Origin: Casuarina equisetifolia
Taxonomy: Eukaryota > Streptophyta > Magnoliopsida > Fagales > Casuarinaceae
Direction of reading: 5' to 3'
Assembly: GCA_028551475.1 (NCBI GenBank)
Contig: CM052355.1
Span: 4,526,001-4,590,000, forward strand
DNA: 64,000 nt
Within the stretch, counting starts at the first letter, position 1, and each line of letters opens with the position of its first letter. The position numbers were made by a program, and so were the translations under genes. Below, in pieces: positions 24,993 through 37,989 of the stretch. Below the pieces are notes generated by a model that saw only the letters and a list, made by a program, of their open reading frames with translations, did no database searches and was not told the origin of the DNA.

Positions 24993-26968
24993 CTCTGTCT
25001 CTCTTGAAGCCTCACAAATTACGGATGATCGCCCAGTATTTTAAACTTAGATTAATGTCGGCGAGAGGACCAACGAGTGTTTTTACTAATCAAGGAAAGA
25101 GACATCGCCTACCTCGTTGATTAAAACCATTCTATCGTCAGTGATGGCGTGGTTTGACGAATGTGTTGAAGTTATGATCTGAAAAACTTAATGTCAAGCA
25201 TGCATGAACCTTCGTGGATGATTTCCGTAGCTGACGCAAAGATCTTCAGGTTAAGGATATGAATCTATTGGGTAACGTTACCTGCTTGTAAGATTAACTT
25301 CAAGAATGATCACTTTGGGTCCCACCAATCGGGGGGTGCAAAGTACCCAACCTGAAAACGTAACTGCTGCAAGAAATCTAACCGAGAAAACACCTGCAGT
25401 TTGTACGAGAAGGCGGCGGAGGGCCCACGAGCAACCTGCAACCGTTGGAATAGAGATCCCAAACCGAATACCAAACGAAGAAGATGGGGGGTTTGGAGGA
25501 CGAATCCGTCTGGTCATCCCACCATGACGTCTGAAGTCCCACGTTCTGCATGTTCATCTCCCCGGCTTAGCTTTGCAAATTTTGTCTTGTCAAACTTTAA
25601 TTACGTCGCAAGGACGTATAAATAGTGTATGCGTAGAACGTTTTGCAGCGTGGAAAAACGTCCACCAAAGTTTCTCTTATTTCTTTTCCTTATGGTGCTT
25701 TTGGATTTAGCGTGTTTTTTCCAGTTTTAGTTTTGTTTTTTCTCTCATTTTCTTGTTACAGTTTCAATGCTTTGACTTTATTTTATTTATTTACAAATTC
25801 CTCGAACTACTTTTTTTTTGTCAATTTATTAAAAAAATCAAACCTTTTAAGTTTGAAACAAAAGGTTGCATATTCTCATGTTTAATAAGCACACTAAACT
25901 TTGGTGTTTAACTATTTTGTCTTATGCTAATGAAACTTGAATAAAGATTAAACGCTTTGTATAAGTTTTTTCATACTCTTTTATCTATTTTATAGATGGG
26001 AAGTCTCTGCAGATAAGATTTGTTCAAGATTATTTGGATATGAAAATTAAGATTTCAGAAAGTATTCCATAAATGTGCTCCATGAATGTGCAGAATTGTT
26101 GTCTTATGGTAGCCGTACGTTAGTAATTGCACCGCATGTGGTTTTTGCCGAACGATTAGTTGTCTAGGAAAATGACTACCGTTTTACAATCTTCGAATAC
26201 CTGTGATTGATTTCTCAGGTAGCTGATGCCTTTCTTGCGTTACACACAATAATTATCATACAGAAATCTTCCCTTTTTTAGTATGAAACCCTGGATCGAT
26301 CGATTGAATAAGAGAAATAGAAGTTAAGAGACCAAAAAATCAGGAAAAGAAAAGGGGCTTTTAGATTTTAGACTTCCATTTAACAAAAGATAGAGTTCAC
26401 TTTTACAAAGATAAAAGGGTCAACATATCCATATAGAAAATATAACTGAGAATACTTCGACATGGCTTGTGTTGGCAATCATATAATTGTCCTACACCAT
26501 AAAGAGAGAACATGAACATGAGCCTTCTACGTGGTAGCTCCTCCTTCCTCCTAAATTGCCTTTTGAGGATAGTCATGAGACCAATTAATAACTTGGTTGC
26601 CATATTTACTCTTTGTGTTCTTGGATTCTTTAGTAATTGTGAATAGAGCATACAGCCTATGATTTCTTTACGCTCTATTGAGATGGCTTGGCTGCCTTCA
26701 GCCAATCTGTTTTTGTTTTGCTGATTTTGTCATGTAGGGCATTTGTGATGGTAAAGAGTAGGAGAGTATTGATGAGAAACAAGATAGGTTGTATGTTGAA
26801 GGTAGGTATAGGAGAAATGTTCTAATACCATGTCAAGGCTAGAAAACAAGAGGCCAATTCAAGAGGGAAAAAACAGACCAAGAGAAGAGCTAAATTAGAG
26901 GCATAAATGCCCTAATACCATCTCGTGAATATTCCACGAACATCAACTTTCTTTAGCCCTTGACTTTC
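24993..26968. repeat. VR3 upstream region and duplicated flank
   Basis: The first 90 bp upstream of VR3 resemble those of VR4 (shared TTTTAAACTTAGATTAATGTCGGCGAG region). 25180-26100 matches 21900-22850. 26105-26365 matches 21080-21340. 26785-26968 starts the copy of the 12865-13700 block. Open frames at about 25278-25627 lie in the non-coding flank and are disrupted in the sister copy, so I do not call a gene. Confidence 0.65.
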
Positions 26969-27074
26969 CAGGGTCGGATCCAACGGTGGTTTGGACATAG
27001 TAGCCGAGATCAAGTAGCCTCGTGATCAGCCATGCACCTCCTGTGATGCAGACTAGGGCTTTGTGTCTTTCCGT
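26969..27074 (-). pseudogene. Orphan, damaged exon 1 of a vestitone reductase-like gene
   Basis: The minus-strand frame RHKALVCITGGAW then [21 protein letters not shown] is a reductase first exon. The start codon is ACG, the codons for the glycine-rich loop after TGG are deleted, and the donor reads GAAAG instead of GTAAG. No exons 2-4 follow before VR3. It is the sister of the orphan exon at 13054-13174 and lies in the same duplicated block, but it is more decayed. Confidence 0.8.
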
Positions 27075-27806
27075 CTCTCTCAATCGCATACCCATGGACA
27101 GTTTTCCGGCGACAAATCTATGTTTAGGACCGGCAAACGTACTATACGAGATTGAAACAAGTGGAGGAAAAAATAAGCAACGTGCATACTTGGTCGATGA
27201 TGGGGTTCACATGTACATTCGAAAGTAGAGCTATGTTCTTCTGGTTGAGGCATTTCGAAGAGTCATATGTTAAAAAATAAATACGAATACTGATTAATTT
27301 TGTCATACTCCACTAAAAGAAACTGAATCTTTGTTCCATATATATGATACTAAAAAGCAAGAATTGAGTAAAATTAAACTCTTAATAATCGAACAACAAT
27401 TAATTACTAATTTGAATATCGAAAGTTGATTCTTAACATTATATTTCCAGCTTGTTGCATCGTTAGACATTAAGAATGAGACTACAATGGAATAATATAG
27501 GACCAGGGATCCCATGAACAACAAAAACCAACAAAAAGACGCCATGATTACAATCTTCCCCGGACCACTATGATACGAATAAACTCCATAAAAGCGCAAC
27601 TCGGAACAGCTTTGGATCTATTACATGGCACTCGATAACATATAAGCCATCTTCACGCCATCATTCTGCATTAAGTAGTTGGTAACAACCTGTCATCTTC
27701 TGCTAATTAGATAATCAGTAAAGGAGGAAAGACAGAACAAATCGAGGCCGGATTGCATATCCCATACCTTACATATGTTTCAGAAACTAATAGCAGATGC
27801 ATTAAA
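27075..27806. repeat. Duplicated block copy B and VR4 3' flank
   Basis: Up to about 27480 this parallels 13175-13700. The last 240 bp resemble the 3' flanks of VR3, VR5 and VR6 and probably hold the VR4 3' UTR. No gene is seen. Confidence 0.65.
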
Positions 27807-29513
27807 CTAGAGGAAACCCTTTTCTTTGCAGCATTGAATAGCCCCAGCAAGCATCTCATCACGCCCGTACTTAAATTTGAAGCCAGTATCTAGTAGCTTC
27901 TTTGATGAGAGACGCGGCAGTCTAATACTTTTAACTTCTTTCAAAGATCTGCACAAAAGAGGGGAAAAGAGGGGGGGTGGTTGGGGTGGTGGGACATCAT
28001 CTTCTTAAGTTTGTGATCAAAGGAAAAAAGGATATGGGATCTTGGTATCTGAAACAAAATGACAAAGAATAGTTGAACTCACTCTGGTGTCGGTATTTGA
28101 AGTTCTGGGTACTTAGTAAAAAGAAATTCACTTATCTCTTCAATTGTTATCACATCCGATGAACAAATATACCTTCCTTTTGCAGTAGGACACTCAAGAA
28201 GGAAAATATGGGCGCTGATCGCATCATCCACGTGGACTGTATCTGCATCCTCAACGTAAGCGTGTCTATCCTTGTCACCTGTGGAGTACGAGTTAAGAAA
28301 TTGTTCAAAAACAAATCACAGCTCTATTTCCGTCATTCCAATGTCACAGAAGAATGTACCGATTAGAAATAACCGACATGTCTCTAGACAAACACAGGTG
28401 TTTAATATTATTCTTTGTCAACTTCAGCATATTTATTTTGACTTTGTCACCATGAAGAGAAACACATACCCAAGGCCATAGCCAGAACGACGTGAATTGA
28501 GGCGGGGAGCTGGGGAGAAATGAAGGGTCCAACAACGAAAGAAGGAATTATTGATACAACTTCCAATCCATTCTTCTCTCCAAATTCAAAAACTGTCCTT
28601 TCAGTTAATGTCTTGGAAATTGGGTAAGAATTTGCTCCTTGCTTCTGAGCTTTAATGAAATCTATATCACTCCAAAAGCTCTCATCCATTTCATCTACCT
28701 CCTGGCCGTTCAACAAAACAGCCGCTCCACTACTTGTGTAGACAACTCGCTTCACAGTCTTTGAAGCTACGCAGGCTTTCAAGATACCCAATGTTCCACT
28801 GACTGCTCTTTTGGTCACAACTTCTTCAGGTTCTTTTTCTCCCAAATCAATCGGAGTAGCAAGGTGGAAGACACCGATACACCCTGCAATCGGTGCACTG
28901 AAACTCTCTGGATCGTTCAGATCTGCACTGAAGATTTGGAGCCTTTCGGATGCTCCTGGTAGACTAGTAAGGAAACTGAGGTCTTTCTTGTGTTCTGCTC
29001 ACATATCAAATGATTGGCACTCTATCAATTGGCTTTTGAAAGAAATATGAAATTAATACTAGAATTGAAAGTGAAAGCTTGAATTCTGTTTGTTGATAAA
29101 CAATTGCATAAAATAATTAACAAAATCTTACAATTTTACAACACAAAAATTATATTCACCATAGCCCTATTTATTAACAAATTAAAAATTTAAACTCTTA
29201 TTGTATTTTCTTCAATAAATCTTTCACTCGCCTACCTCCAAACAATTTTTTTAAGATTCTTTTCCCGATATTCTTCGGCACCTATTAAGAAAGAATTCCA
29301 TCTATATTCCGAAAATTATGGCAAGAAATAAAGATACCATCACAGAGAGGCATACATGCATTTTCTTTAGCCGTCACAGACAAGTGGCTTACCAGGATCG
29401 GATCTAACAGTGGTTCGGACATAGTAACCAAGATGGAGGAGCCTCATGATCAGCCATGATCCTAGGAACCCTGTACCTCCTGTAACGCATACTGGGCCTT
29501 CACGTCCTTCCAT
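27807..29513 (-). CDS. Vestitone reductase-like SDR (VR4)
   Basis: Exons are 29393-29513, 28470-28994, 28083-28278 and 27807-27948: 984 nt, 327 aa. The start is the ATG before the [12 protein letters not shown] codons. The protein has an intact YTSSG catalytic serine motif, [10 protein letters not shown], the conserved GRYICSSDV block and a CCKEKGFL end. It is nearly the same as VR3 in exon 2 and in intron 2. No stop, shift or lost splice site is seen. Intron 3 carries a short poly-G/A tract near 27963-27990. Confidence 0.9.
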
Positions 29514-30572
29514 CTCTCTCTTTCTCTCTTGCAGCCACACAAATGAACGGGATGAACCCCGAGTATTTTAAACTTAGATTAATGTCGGCGAGAGGACCGC
29601 CAAGTGTTTTTTAGATATTAGTCTGCGGGATGAACGCTGCGTGTTGAAAAGGCTTATCAAGGAAAGAGACATCGCACAAGACACAATAATTTAAAATCAG
29701 AATTTGGTGAGCTTACTGAACATGATAATGTGGAATCTTTTGTTTCAAACTTGGAATTTGAATTGTATAAGTTTAAACTCTTTGTATAAGTTTCTTCATA
29801 CTTTTTTCTCTATTTTATGGATGGGAGCCCTCTTCAGATAAGATTTACTCAAGATTATTCGGATCTGGAAATTAAGGTTTCGAAACTTTTCTATAAGACG
29901 TGCCCCATGCATGTGCAGAACAAAGAATATTAATTCCAAAATTTACTTTTTTAAAAGTCTGTATTACTTGAATTTTCCCTCAGCTTCTTTAAATGATTAA
30001 GGGGTCTCCTTTGCATTTCGGGTTTTGTATTTAGTGAAAGCATATCGGAGCTTACCGACATCCCAATTATGACAGATGCGAAGATATGGGATAAAGAGAT
30101 AGCTGCATTATTATTAACGGTGAAATAGTGGCTCCGAGTATAAATGTTCAAAGTAAGTAATGAAAGATGACCAACGCGGTTCCTGATATTGCCAATATAA
30201 ACATCAATTTTAGATATGATGAGTGATCAGAGTTATTCATTTCGAAGGATAAGTTTATATTTTTAAAAAATTAATTGTTTAATATAAAACTTAAAAATTA
30301 TAATCCTGTACTTAAGAGTAATAGTCACATCCATGCAAAGCCACAAGCCAACAGATCAACTCCATAAGTTTGCTACCCGTAACACCCCGGGATTTATTAT
30401 ATTGCGATTGGTAAACTTATTCGCCTGCTTTCACGCCGGCAATCCATAAGGAGTTGGAAGCAGCCAGTAAACAAGAACAAACAAAGAATGACAAGACACA
30501 TCCAGCCTCGAGTACATATCACGCGCCTTACATATATTTCACAAACTAATAGCTAATAGCAGATGCATTGAA
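29514..30572. repeat. VR4 upstream region, VR5 3' flank
   Basis: The proximal part matches the upstream region of VR3. From about 29800 it matches 22640-23400. The last 240 bp are VR5 3' flank, probably including its 3' UTR. No gene is seen. Confidence 0.65.
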
Positions 30573-32388
30573 CTAGAGGAAGCCCTTTTCCTTGCAGCAC
30601 TGAATAGCACCAGTAAACATCTCATCGGGCCCGTACTTGTATTTGAAGCCGGTAGCTAATAGCTTCTTTGTTGAGAGACACGGTATCCTAAAACCTTCAA
30701 CTTCTTTCAAAGATCTGCACAAAAGAGGAAGAACAAGTGAATATCGTCGTCTTCTTAATCTCGAGACTAGAGGAAAAGATATATGTGAATTTGTATCTAA
30801 GCTAAATGGAGAGGATATTTGAACTCACTCTAGTGTTGGTCTTTGAAATTCCGGGTACTTAGTGGAAAGAAATTCAAACATCTTTTCGAATGTCATGACA
30901 TCCGATGAACAAATATATCTTCCTTTTGCAGTCGGGCATTCCATAAGGAAAATATGGGCGCTGACTATATCCTCTATATGGACTACAGGTGCATTGTCAA
31001 GAAAACTATATCTATCCTTATCACCTGCAGAGTATAAGTTAAAGGAAGCTCCATTAAGAAAATTGTTCTTCCTGTACAAATCTAATATATAGATGTTCCC
31101 TTCATTCTCATATGACAATAGATACCTTTACCAATCCGGGTTTATTAGAATAACAAAATGTAGCAGCGAGAAATAACTGAGTATCCATTAGAAATATATC
31201 ACCTAAAAATACGTATATGAAAATCTTTTTCCATCAGGTTCAACTAATATTCGTTTTTCTCATGTTATTCTTTGCCAAGTTCAACTTATTTACGTTAATG
31301 TTGTCACAAACAAAAGAAACACATACCGAAGACCATAGCCAGCATTACGCGGATTGAGTCGGGGAGCTTGGGAGAAATGAAGGGTCCAACAACGAAAGAA
31401 GGAATTACTGAGACAACTTCTAAACCATGTCTCTCTCCAAATTCAAAAACAGTCCTTTCAGTTAATGTCTTGGAAATTGGGTAAGAATTTGCTCCTTTCT
31501 TTTGAGCTTTAATGAAATCTATATCACTCCAGAAGCTCTCATCCATTTCATCTACTTTCTGGCCGTTTACCACGACAGCAGATGAACTAGAAGTGTATAC
31601 AAATCGCTTCACAGTCTTTGTATCTATGCACGCTTTCAAGATACCCAGCGTCCCGCTCATTGTTCTTTCGGTCACTACTTCAGGTTCTTGGTCTTCCAAG
31701 TCAATCGGAGTAGCAAGGTGGAAGACGCCAGTGCAGCCCTCAATGGGTGTATTGAAACTCTCTGGATCGCTGAGATCTGCACGGAAGATTTGGAGCTTTT
31801 CTGATGCTCCTGGTAGGCTCGTAAGGAAGCTAATGTCTCTCTTGCGCTCTGCACCCGCATCAAAATGATGACAGTCTATGAATTAGCTTTTCATAAGCTA
31901 AGCATCAAACATGAATAACCTGATTTTGCTGTTTTAGTGTTAATTTTTTCGTTTAAACATAATAAACACAGAACTGGACCCAAATTCCAGACTATCTATT
32001 GGAGAACTCATTAGTATGCGAAACCAAATAACAAAAGAATTACTTTTTGTATACAGAAAATTACAATAAGAAAAAACGATAGTTTCTGATATGTGGCTGA
32101 AATTTAATAGATACCCGTAAGTTCCTGGGCAAAAACTTAATAAAATCACGACCCATAGAAATAAGATAGGATCGAATACAAAGTGCCCCCCCAATCTTTT
32201 TGACCATTCCATGAAGATCAAGAGGCATACATGCACTTTCTTTACTCCTTGCGGAGAAGTGGCTTACCGGGGTCGGGTCTGACAGTGGTTCGGACATAGT
32301 AACCAAGATCGAGGAGCCTCATGATCAACCAGGATGCTATAAACCCCGTTCCTCCTGTAACGCATACTGGACCTTTATCTCCTCCCAT
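30573..32388 (-). CDS. Vestitone reductase-like SDR (VR5)
   Basis: Exons are 32268-32388, 31327-31848, 30829-31024 and 30573-30714: 981 nt, 326 aa. Exon 2 is one codon shorter than in VR1-VR4 ([12 protein letters not shown], where VR4 has EPEEVVTK). It starts [10 protein letters not shown]. The cofactor loop reads TGGTGFIAS, so the last Gly of TGxxGxxG is Ala, as in many SDRs. The catalytic region is YTSSSS and SYPISK. Exon 2 begins ERKRDISFL, close to the ERKRDVSFL of alfalfa vestitone reductase. The closest paralogue is VR6. It appears intact. Confidence 0.9.
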
Positions 32389-32829
32389 CTCCGTTTGTCT
32401 GCCTGTCTCCCTCTGTTTCCGTTTCTGTCTCTCCCTCTCTCGCACACAAACTGCTGTCTGCAGACTATTGAAGTTGAAGACTTTATACCACCTACCATTT
32501 CCAGCCAGACACAACTCTACCAATCATCCACCCACTCACGATAAAGCCTTCCGCTGTTCCTCCTTATCTTCTCTCTGCACTCCAACCCAAATCATCACAT
32601 GCCACCGTCCACGAGTTGCAACGGATCTACGAAATATAAAATAAAATAGGCTTGACCGACTTAAATCATCGCGTCACTGGTTGACCGTAAGGTTTAGGTT
32701 AAACACCCCCACATTCCTGAGTTGTAATAATTAGAGGGAAAAAAAAAATTGTGCCACTTTCCACTAAATTTATTATGAAGAGAATAGAAATATACTTAAC
32801 GACTTTCATCTAGAAATTTTTATTAACGT
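32389..32829. other. VR5 leader and upstream spacer
   Basis: CT-rich leader sequence lies next to the VR5 start codon, then unassigned AT-rich sequence with a poly-A tract near 32740. No gene is seen. Confidence 0.5.
32490..32496 (+). promoter_or_regulatory. ACCTACC box (AC-element type) upstream of VR5
   Basis: ACCTACC lies about 100 bp upstream of the VR5 start codon. This matches the AC element bound by R2R3-MYB factors in phenylpropanoid genes. The same box at nearly the same distance is present upstream of VR6. Function is inferred from the motif only; it might lie in the 5' UTR. Confidence 0.35.
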
Positions 32830-33540
32830 AAGATGCTACAGTTCTTGCATGTGAAACACGTGGCGGACTCAATCAGGCAAAACGACACATAGGTGACGCA
32901 TTGTCAAACCACCCCTGAAATTTAATTTTTTTATTGTCTCTTTTTTTTTTAGATACAAATCATTCACGCGTTTTAACCCTTAAATAGGGCTTTTAGTTTC
33001 CATTTAAAGGACGTTTCATTCATTTGTTTATAAGACTATATGATATATGAGGAATACTAAAACAGCATGTCCTTTACACTCTTCCAAAACAACATGTGCT
33101 TAAGGCCCCTCTAACTGGATGGGTTGCTACAGCCTTTTTTACAACAAATGGCACACAACCCATTCCTAAATGACGAATCCTTCGAGCCCTTTCAACGTAT
33201 TATATTCTTTATACCTTTTGAAAAAAAAGTGTCAATTAGGCCTTTCCCATATGATGTCTCTTTTTGGTTAGTTTGTTTACATTTACCTTGGACGATTTAA
33301 GCTTTGTCCATGCATTTATATATTTGTTTTTGGTGTCGTTAAAACAACCTATAGTTTTTTATGTGCTTAAACGACGTGGATGATGCATTTTCAAACCACC
33401 TCTGAGATTCACCTTTTTGTATTCCATTATCTCTCTTTTTTTTTTTCCCTTAGAAACACATCATTTACGCTTTTTAATCCTTCAACGCGGCTTTTAATTT
33501 CCATTTAAAGGACATTGCATTCATTTGTACACAAGACTAT

Positions 33541-33970
33541 ATTATAACGAACTTCATTCTCCTATATCAAAAAAGTAAGTTAGATGATTTAATCATATAA
33601 AGGAGTTTGGCTATTCATCCCATTGAATTTGCCTTTTGGGATGGAACTTAAATAAATAACAAATAGTATTAGAATCAAACCATGAAATGACTTAGTAGGC
33701 TTGCAACTACTACCCTTTGGTATGAGGTGGGTAGTGGGCCACCTAGTGGCACTTGCAACTATGATCCCTTAATATAGAATGGTAGTGGGCAAAACCCTAT
33801 TATGGGGTTAGCAATGGACTTCTCCTACATTTAAGGTGACATGAATTTAAGTATGATAGAATATAACAAACTTCATCCTCTCACATGAAAAAGGCAAGCA
33901 AAATAATTTGGTTATATAAAGGGGCCTAATTACTTCTTCCATTAGATTGATCTTTAGGGATGGAACCCTA
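33541..33970. repeat. Insert within the 510-bp array
   Basis: This stretch interrupts the second unit of the array. It contains two direct, diverged copies of a sequence running from ATAACGAACTTCATTCTC (33545) / ATAACAAACTTCATCCTC (33863) to TTTAGGGATGGAAC, about 318 bp apart. It may be a partly duplicated small element. The family is unknown. Confidence 0.5.
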
Positions 33971-36858
33971 GCCCATGATAGCATGGTATCTTGGTAATAC
34001 TAAAATAGCATGTCTTTTATGCTTTTTCAAAATGACCTCTCGTTAAGGCCCCTCTAGTTGAATAGGTCACAAAGGACTTTCTTGCAAAAACTGCCACATA
34101 AACCCTTCCTAAAGCTCCTTTAACTCTTTCAACGTAGTCTTTCCTTTCCGCCTTTTGGAAAGAAAGTGTCAATTAGGCCTTACCAGTCATTTAATTTACA
34201 TTTACCTTTAAAAATGGTAAGCCTCATCTAAGCATCTATGTAATTGTTTTCCATCTTCTTAAAAACAACCTATTACATGCTAAAATGACACGTGGGTGGC
34301 AAAATTATGCTAAACAAGACATGTGTGATGCATTTTTAAATCACACTTTAAATATACTTTTTTGGAATCCATTGTGTCTTTTTCCTTTAGCAACATGTCA
34401 TTCACACATTTTAACCCTTAAACAAGGTTTTTGGTTTCCACTTAAAGGACGTTTCATTCATTAGTGTATAAGACTATATGATGTCTTGAGTACACTACAA
34501 TAGCATGTCCTTTCTGCTTTTCCGAGACGACCTGTGGTTAAGGCCCCTTTAATTGGATGAGTTGCAATGGCCTTTCTTACAACAATTCCAAATAACTCAT
34601 TCCTACAAGTCTAGTCTTTGGAGCCCTTTTTATCGCACTCTTTCCTTTCCACCTTTTGGAAAGAAAGTGTCAATTTAACCTTTCCCAAATGATGTCTTTT
34701 TGGTGGTCATTTCATTTGCAATTACCTTCGAAAAATGTAAGTCTCATCCAAGCATCTATGAATTTATTTTTGTTGTTATTAAAATAGCCTACAGTTTTTT
34801 GCACTCTAAATGATATGTTGGTGATCCAATCATGTTAAAACAATATGTGGGTGACGCATTTTTAAGCCACCTTTGAAATTTACTTTTTTGCATTCCATTG
34901 TCCCTTTTCCCTTCAAAAATTAGTCATTCATGTTTTCTAACCCTTAACAAGTCTTTTAGTTTCCTTTGAAAGGACATTTCATTCATATGTAAATAAGCAT
35001 ATATGGTGTTTTGATGATACTAAAACAACATGTGGTTTATGGGCCTTTAGATGTATGGGTTGCTATGGCCTTTCTGACAAAAAACGCCACATAACACATC
35101 CCTAAGCGATAAGTCCTTTGAACCTTTTCAATGCAGTCTTTCCTTTCCACCTCTTGGAAAGAAAGTGTCAATTAAGCCTCTCCCAAATGATGTCTATTTT
35201 TGGTCATTTCATTTACATTTACTTTCGAAAATTGTAAGCCTCGTCCAAGCATCTATCTAATTGCTTTGGGTGTTCCTAAAACATTCTAGAATTTCTTGCA
35301 TGCTAAAACAACACTTGGGTGACACAATCATGCTAAACGAGATGCGGATGACACGTTTTAAACCACCTTTAAAATTTACCTTTTTGCCTTTCATTTCTCT
35401 TTTTTCTTTAGAAGCAGGTCATTCATGTGTTTCAACCCTAAACAAAGCTTTTAGTTTCCATGTAAAGGACATTTCTTTCATTCGAATATAAGATTGTATG
35501 TTGTCTCGACCACACTAAAATACCATGTCCTTTTTTCTTTTCACAGCGACCTGTAGTCGAGGCCCCTTTAATTAGATAGGTCGCTACGGCCATTCTTACA
35601 ACAAATGCCAGATAACCCATTCCTAAATGACAAGTCCCTTTGAGCTCTTTCAACGCAGTCATTCCTTTCCACCTTTTGGAAAGAAAGTGTCAATTAGGCC
35701 TTTTCCGAATGATGTCTCTTTTTGGTCATTTCACTTACATTTACGTTTGAAAAATGTGAGCCTCAACCAAGCATTTATGTAAATTTTTTTTAGCATTCTT
35801 AAAACAACTTACAATTTCTTGCATTCTAAAATGACAGGTGAGTGACATAATTATGATAAACGAAATGTGGATAATGTATTTCTAAATCACCTTTAAAATT
35901 TACCTTTTCCCTTTCATTGTCTCTTTTTTCTTTAGAAACATGTAATTCATGCGTGTTAACCTTTAAATAGAGCTTTTAGTTTCCATTTAAAGGACAAATT
36001 TTTCTTTCGTATATAAGACTATATGGGGTCTCGGCGATACTAAAACCTCATGTCCTTCACGCTTTTTGGAAATGGCCTGTATTTGAGGCCCCTTTAATGG
36101 TATAGGTCGTTATGGCCTTTCTATCAACCAATGCCACATAAACCCTTGCTAGCCGCAAAGCCTTTGAGGCCTTTCAACCCAGTCTTTCCTTTCCACCTTT
36201 TGTAAAGAAAGTGTTAACTAGGCCTCTCCCAAATAATTTCTCTTTTTTTGTTATTTTGTTTACATTTAACTTCAACAATTGTAAGCTTCACCCAAGCATC
36301 TATGTATTTGTTTTCGGTGTTTTTAAAATAGCTTACAGTTTCTTGCAGGCTAAAACGATATGTAGGTAACCCAATCATGGCAAAACTACATGTGGATGAC
36401 GCATTTTTAAACCACCTTTAAAATTTTACTTTTTTGCATTCTCTTGTTTCTTTAGGAACGCATCATTTATGCTTTTTAGCCCTTAAACATACGTTTTAGT
36501 TTCCATTTAAAGGACGAGTTTTCATCCTTCATAAGACTATGCGGTGTCTTGGCAATACTAAAATGGCATGCCTTTTACTTTTCCGAAACGACCTGCAGTT
36601 AAGGACCCTCCAATTGTATGTATCGGTACGTCCTTTCTAACAAAAAATGCCCCGTAAACCCTTCCTAAGCAACAATTGCCTTTATCCCCTTCAACTCTAT
36701 ATTCTCTTTCCATTTTTCGAGAAGAAGGTGTCAATTATGCTATTTCAAGGCGATTTTTATCTTTTCTGTCGTTTTGTTTGCATTTTCCTTAGACAATTGT
36801 GAGCTTCATCCAAGTATATGTGTATTCGTTTTCGGCTTTATATTTCCTATCCAGTCCT

Positions 36859-36892
36859 CCCCCCCCCCCCCCCCCCCCCCCCCAAAAAAAAA
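36859..36892. repeat. Poly-C then poly-A homopolymer
   Basis: Twenty-five C are followed by nine A. The length of such a run is error-prone in sequencing. The proline- and lysine-containing frames across it are by-products. Confidence 0.9.
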
Positions 36893-37989
36893 CCCCGGGA
36901 CTCCTTTGAAATTTGCTTTTTTGCCTTCTTGCTTTCCATTACTTTTATCCCAAAGAACACGTCATTTATGCTTTTGACCATTAAACATGTCTTTAAGTTT
37001 TCATTTAAAGGACATGTCATTCATCCATTTGTTAGACTATATGTCATTCATCAATTTTGTTTTCATTTAAAGGACATTTCATCTTAGCATTATTACAACA
37101 GCATGTCCTTTACGCTTGTCCAAAATGACCTACAATTGAGGGCCCTCTAATTAGATGCGACCACATAAACTCTTTCTAAACGACTCCTTTTAGCCCTCTT
37201 AACGTTGTATTTCCTATCCAGTTTTCGAAACATAAGTGTCAATTAGTCTTTTTTTTGTCCTTTTGTTTGCATTTAGAGCCCCTTTCGGAGCTTCGCATAG
37301 ATGATGCCACGTATCTCGCTGAGGTATCGCAGACAGAGAGTCAGAATAGAGACTTTTTTGCGGACAAAAAACCTCAAAACTAGGAACTGGAATATAATCT
37401 AGAAGTTCATATCCCATGCAAAGCGTCAAGAAAGGGCAGGGTTTATCAAGAAACTAAAACCCTAGGCCGCGAGGAGGAGGACATGAAACCATAATCCATG
37501 GCGATTTTTCTGACGCGCATTCTCAAATCGGAGCCTCCTTCTCGTCCGAAGTTCCTCCGCCTTCCATGGCCGTGAGTTCCATCAGGTGACTAGCTGCTCT
37601 GCTACCAATGCCGCGAACTCCGAGAGTCCTCTCAGGATTCTCACCCTTCCGGCTGTTGATTTCCTCAGAGAATCTCGCAGAGGCTTCGCCAAAGGACGTA
37701 AATCAAGGGACGATGATGCGGCGGGCATTGTTGAAGTTATACTGGGACCCACTATTAAGGCAAATGCTGCCTCACAGATGGAGGCGGCAATAGTTCTATT
37801 ATCTGGAGAATTGCGCAAACCAAGAACAGGAAGGGCCTCCCCAGGGATGCTTGATCACATTATCGTAGATATTGATGGTGTAAAGATGCCCTTCAATCAC
37901 TTAGCTGTTGTTTCTGTCATGGATTCCAAAACATTATCGGTGAATCCTTATGATCCAAGTACATTAAAAAAATTAGAGAAGGCCATTAT

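Larger units (their letters stand above)
32830..37275. repeat. Tandem array of diverged units of about 500-525 bp
   Basis: The same long unit recurs about eight times head to tail. The anchor GTGTCAATTA (or close variants) begins at 33229, 34166, 34667, 35165, 35687, 36211, 36728 and 37236, giving spacings of 937, 501, 498, 522, 524, 517 and 508 bp. A second anchor, TTTCCATTTAAAGGACATTT and variants, shows the same period. Each unit carries a short hairpin, CTTTCC-ACCTTTT-GGAAAG, or a variant. The double spacing is due to extra sequence at about 33541-33970. Units differ by many substitutions. No long reading frame is conserved, so it is a non-coding, satellite-like array of medium age. Confidence 0.85.

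Noticed and set aside
36774..37087. Proline-rich open frames
   Set aside because: Created by the poly-C/poly-A run inside the 510-bp repeat array.
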